This document shows positions 31,031 to 32,617 of a stretch of 32,617 nt of DNA, one piece after another (the first letter of the stretch is position 1; the number at the start of each line of letters is the position of its first letter). Source of the stretch: Phlegmacium glaucopus (Eukaryota > Basidiomycota > Agaricomycetes > Agaricales > Cortinariaceae); the NCBI GenBank assembly GCA_015039465.1, contig MU130126.1, positions 1-32,617 of the forward strand. Reading direction: 5' to 3'. The notes under the pieces are model-generated. The model worked only from the letters and a program-made list of their open reading frames with translations, did no database searches and was not told where the DNA came from. The translations under genes were made by a program, and so were the position numbers.

Positions 31031-31396
31031 ACTATGTGTTCTCACCTGGATTCGTTTATCAGCCCATAACAGGTCCAAAACAGGGCCGAGAAAGGACGGG
31101 AATGTATGTGCGCTCTTGAAATTGCCCAGCATCAATCCTATGTATGCGGATTCAAATTTGATTGGGGGCAACGGCCATGCCCCCGCCCCTGCTCAGGTCC
31201 GTTGCTGTAAGTCCGAAGCAGACCTCTATATTGCCGACACACTGCTAATACTCGGCAAATGCCGAGTGGCAATCAAGCCGTGGGCCAGACTATCCAATGT
31301 CTGATTCTATTGTGGCCGATGCTGCCGTCAATGACAAGGCCTAAGGAAGAGGCCCGAGTGGTCGTTGAGGCCGGCTATAGTCTGGGCCGCGTCTAA
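31031..31396 (+). pseudogene. Fragment of an element gene, GCCGA-rich, truncated at a faulty junction
   Basis: After CATAACAG at about 31070 (a possible splice acceptor), composition returns to the GCCGA/TCGGC style of genes A-D, with words such as TTGCCGACACACTGC and GTGGCCGATGCTGCC. Open frames are short (31116-31304 ends in TGA) and carry no motif I know. The last 100 bases (31297-31396) recur at 32506-32617 as a mirror image, where the sequence continues into GGTGAATTCGCTAGGCCGGTAGTATACACT. That continuation resembles the 3' end of gene A (4510-4550), so this may be a gene A relative in the opposite orientation. Confidence 0.35.
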
Positions 31397-32617
31397 TAAC
31401 AACGTCCGGTAACCGATCGAGACTCCAACGCACTGTTAACCTTCTAAAGACCAGTCCTTTATACGACCGATCTCTGATAACGCGACCTTTAAGAGTATAT
31501 ATAGGAACTTCGATACCCCTGATCGCTACAGTGGGAGTAAGTAAGACTATTGGTTCCCTGTTAACCAAGAGAACTGTACCCGACGTCAGTTTTAAAAGTG
31601 TAGTTGGACAGGTAAACAACGTACATGCAACATGAACGGTGGGTTAAGTATTACGGTCTAGAACATATATAACGAAGGTTTTTGTTAGGTCGTCTGGGGG
31701 AGAACACACCTCTTAACCCAAGACAACTCTGTGTATAGTGATGGAACAAGTCGAACGGACTACTTGAGGTCGTGTAGAAACAACTACAGACTTCCGTGGT
31801 GGACGGAAAGAGCCACCCGTTCAAGTGGTAACTCCCCCAACCCTTCCCCTGCCCCGTAGAACTGAGTTAAACGAGACAGGGTGGTACGGAGAAGTTGAGG
31901 GTTTATCAAGGGTAAGAACCTAGAGTTAAACGATGAGAGTTAGGAACAAAAGGGTATTTAAGAAAGAGGTGGAGTAAAATAAGGTTGAGCGTATACGTAT
32001 CAGAGAAAGTAGGTAGAGCGTGAAGACTACTGTGAACATAACGATGACATGGACTATTCTGACGAGAAAGGTAAGGAAGAGGTAGTGGGTATCTCAGAGG
32101 AAAAGGTTTAGGAAAAGAGTATTGTCTTCCACAAGAAAGGGTCGGTCGAGGGCACTAGGGTGGGTAAAGGTCTGGAGTATGTAGTAGTGAGGGAACGGAG
32201 TATCTCTCCTGAGGGTATGAAAGAGTTTTTGGAGTGTTTGGGGACCGTCTGGTCTAGAACTGTAGTTCGGACAAAGCCGGGACGTAAAGTCGTCAACTGG
32301 TATAAAAGAGTACTGTATGAGGAAGACCCGAGAGTGTACTGTGTGTATCGATTCAATGTAACATCACTTAGTATGCCACGTTACTTCCGTATGTGACATG
32401 GTATACCAAGCCGAAACGACCGGAGTTCGCTTGTAATGGATTTATCCCTGACGATGTTACATCACATATGATGGCCGGATCGCTTAAGTGGTCCGGGCGA
32501 TGGGTAGTCTGCGCCGGGTCTGATATCGGCCGGAGTTGCTGGTGAGTCCGGAGAAGGAATCCGGAACAGTAACTGCCGTCGTAGCCGGTGTTACCTTAGT
32601 CTGTAACCTTGGGTAAC
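31397..32617. other. Complement-only (non-reversed) block: reverse-transcriptase RNase H end, spacer, MITE copy, gene fragment
   Basis: Complemented in place, not reversed, positions 31382-31792 give one open frame. It reads SGQEICWLETIALEILIYIL, LIHSDNQGTIGS, NFHINLS, NNPADPLLCGELG and SLPDELQHIFVDV, then stop. This is the RNase H end of a fungal RT polyprotein, with the Asp of SDNQG and the final NPADP box. Next comes a Ser/Pro-rich spacer, a MITE copy (32355-32462, beginning TTACATTGTAG) and a match to 4510-4550. The end (32506-32617) is the mirror of 31297-31396. Direct reading of either strand gives no recognisable protein. The block runs to the window edge. Confidence 0.88.

Noticed and set aside
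31341..32396. Open frames read directly from the right-hand end (31341-31619 minus, 32108-32356 minus, 32160-32396 plus)
   Set aside because: They lie in a block that is coding only after complementing without reversing.

Overview
The window looks like a repeat-rich accessory region of an agaricomycete (basidiomycete) nuclear genome. The evidence is many GT-AG introns of about 41-58 bp, a KDZ-superfamily transposase with a CxC2-type cysteine cluster, a basidiomycete-type retrotransposon Gag zinc knuckle, a fungal tyrosine-recombinase remnant and kinesin-light-chain-like TPR repeats. I found no host housekeeping gene, tRNA, rRNA or CRISPR array. Nearly every coding region is a mobile element or the remains of one.

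Layout. 1-184: end of a TPR gene. 185-4500: non-coding DNA with CTGGTCC-type motif clusters, a decayed tyrosine-recombinase gene (2515-3660, minus), a 109-bp MITE-like repeat and a 10-bp minisatellite. 4526-9190: a divergent pair of decayed genes. The minus gene A has an intron swollen by GCCGA-type repeats; the plus gene B encodes a Zn2Cys6-like cluster and Ser-Ala repeats. 9191-10612: AT-rich, LTR-like DNA. 10613-13764: a second divergent pair, gene C (minus, five or more exons) and the 5' end of a KDZ transposase, cut by a retrotransposon. 13765-21306: a retrotransposon with 1.05-kb LTRs, primer-binding site, Gag and hydrophobic tandem repeats but no visible pol; it contains a 409-base gap. 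21333-29603: a second copy of the gene C 5' part and the KDZ 5' region, continuing into a nearly full-length transposase (six exons, two in-frame stops), then an acidic Trp/Ser/Asp repeat protein (gene D). 29604-31030: AT-rich repeats. 31031-32617: element debris.

The gene A/B and gene C/KDZ/D blocks share a strong GCCGAT/ATCGGC bias, divergent promoters of 0.2-0.45 kb, tiny introns and decay by CGA-to-TGA-like changes. I infer that they are modules of one multigene KDZ-type transposon family.

The most striking observation is that at least three blocks (15991-16212, about 19289-21306, about 31397-32617) have impossible strand polarity. Their sequence matches other parts of the window, or encodes recognisable protein, only when complemented WITHOUT reversing (equivalently reversed without complementing). 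Ordinary inversion cannot do this, so these blocks are very probably assembly or data-handling errors. ORFs read in them on either strand are meaningless. One block is the mirror image of the 5' LTR with polypurine tract, one is Gag beside the gap, and one is a reverse-transcriptase RNase H domain plus a second MITE copy. The 2.16-kb duplication on both sides of the retrotransposon may also reflect merged haplotypes or faulty joining.
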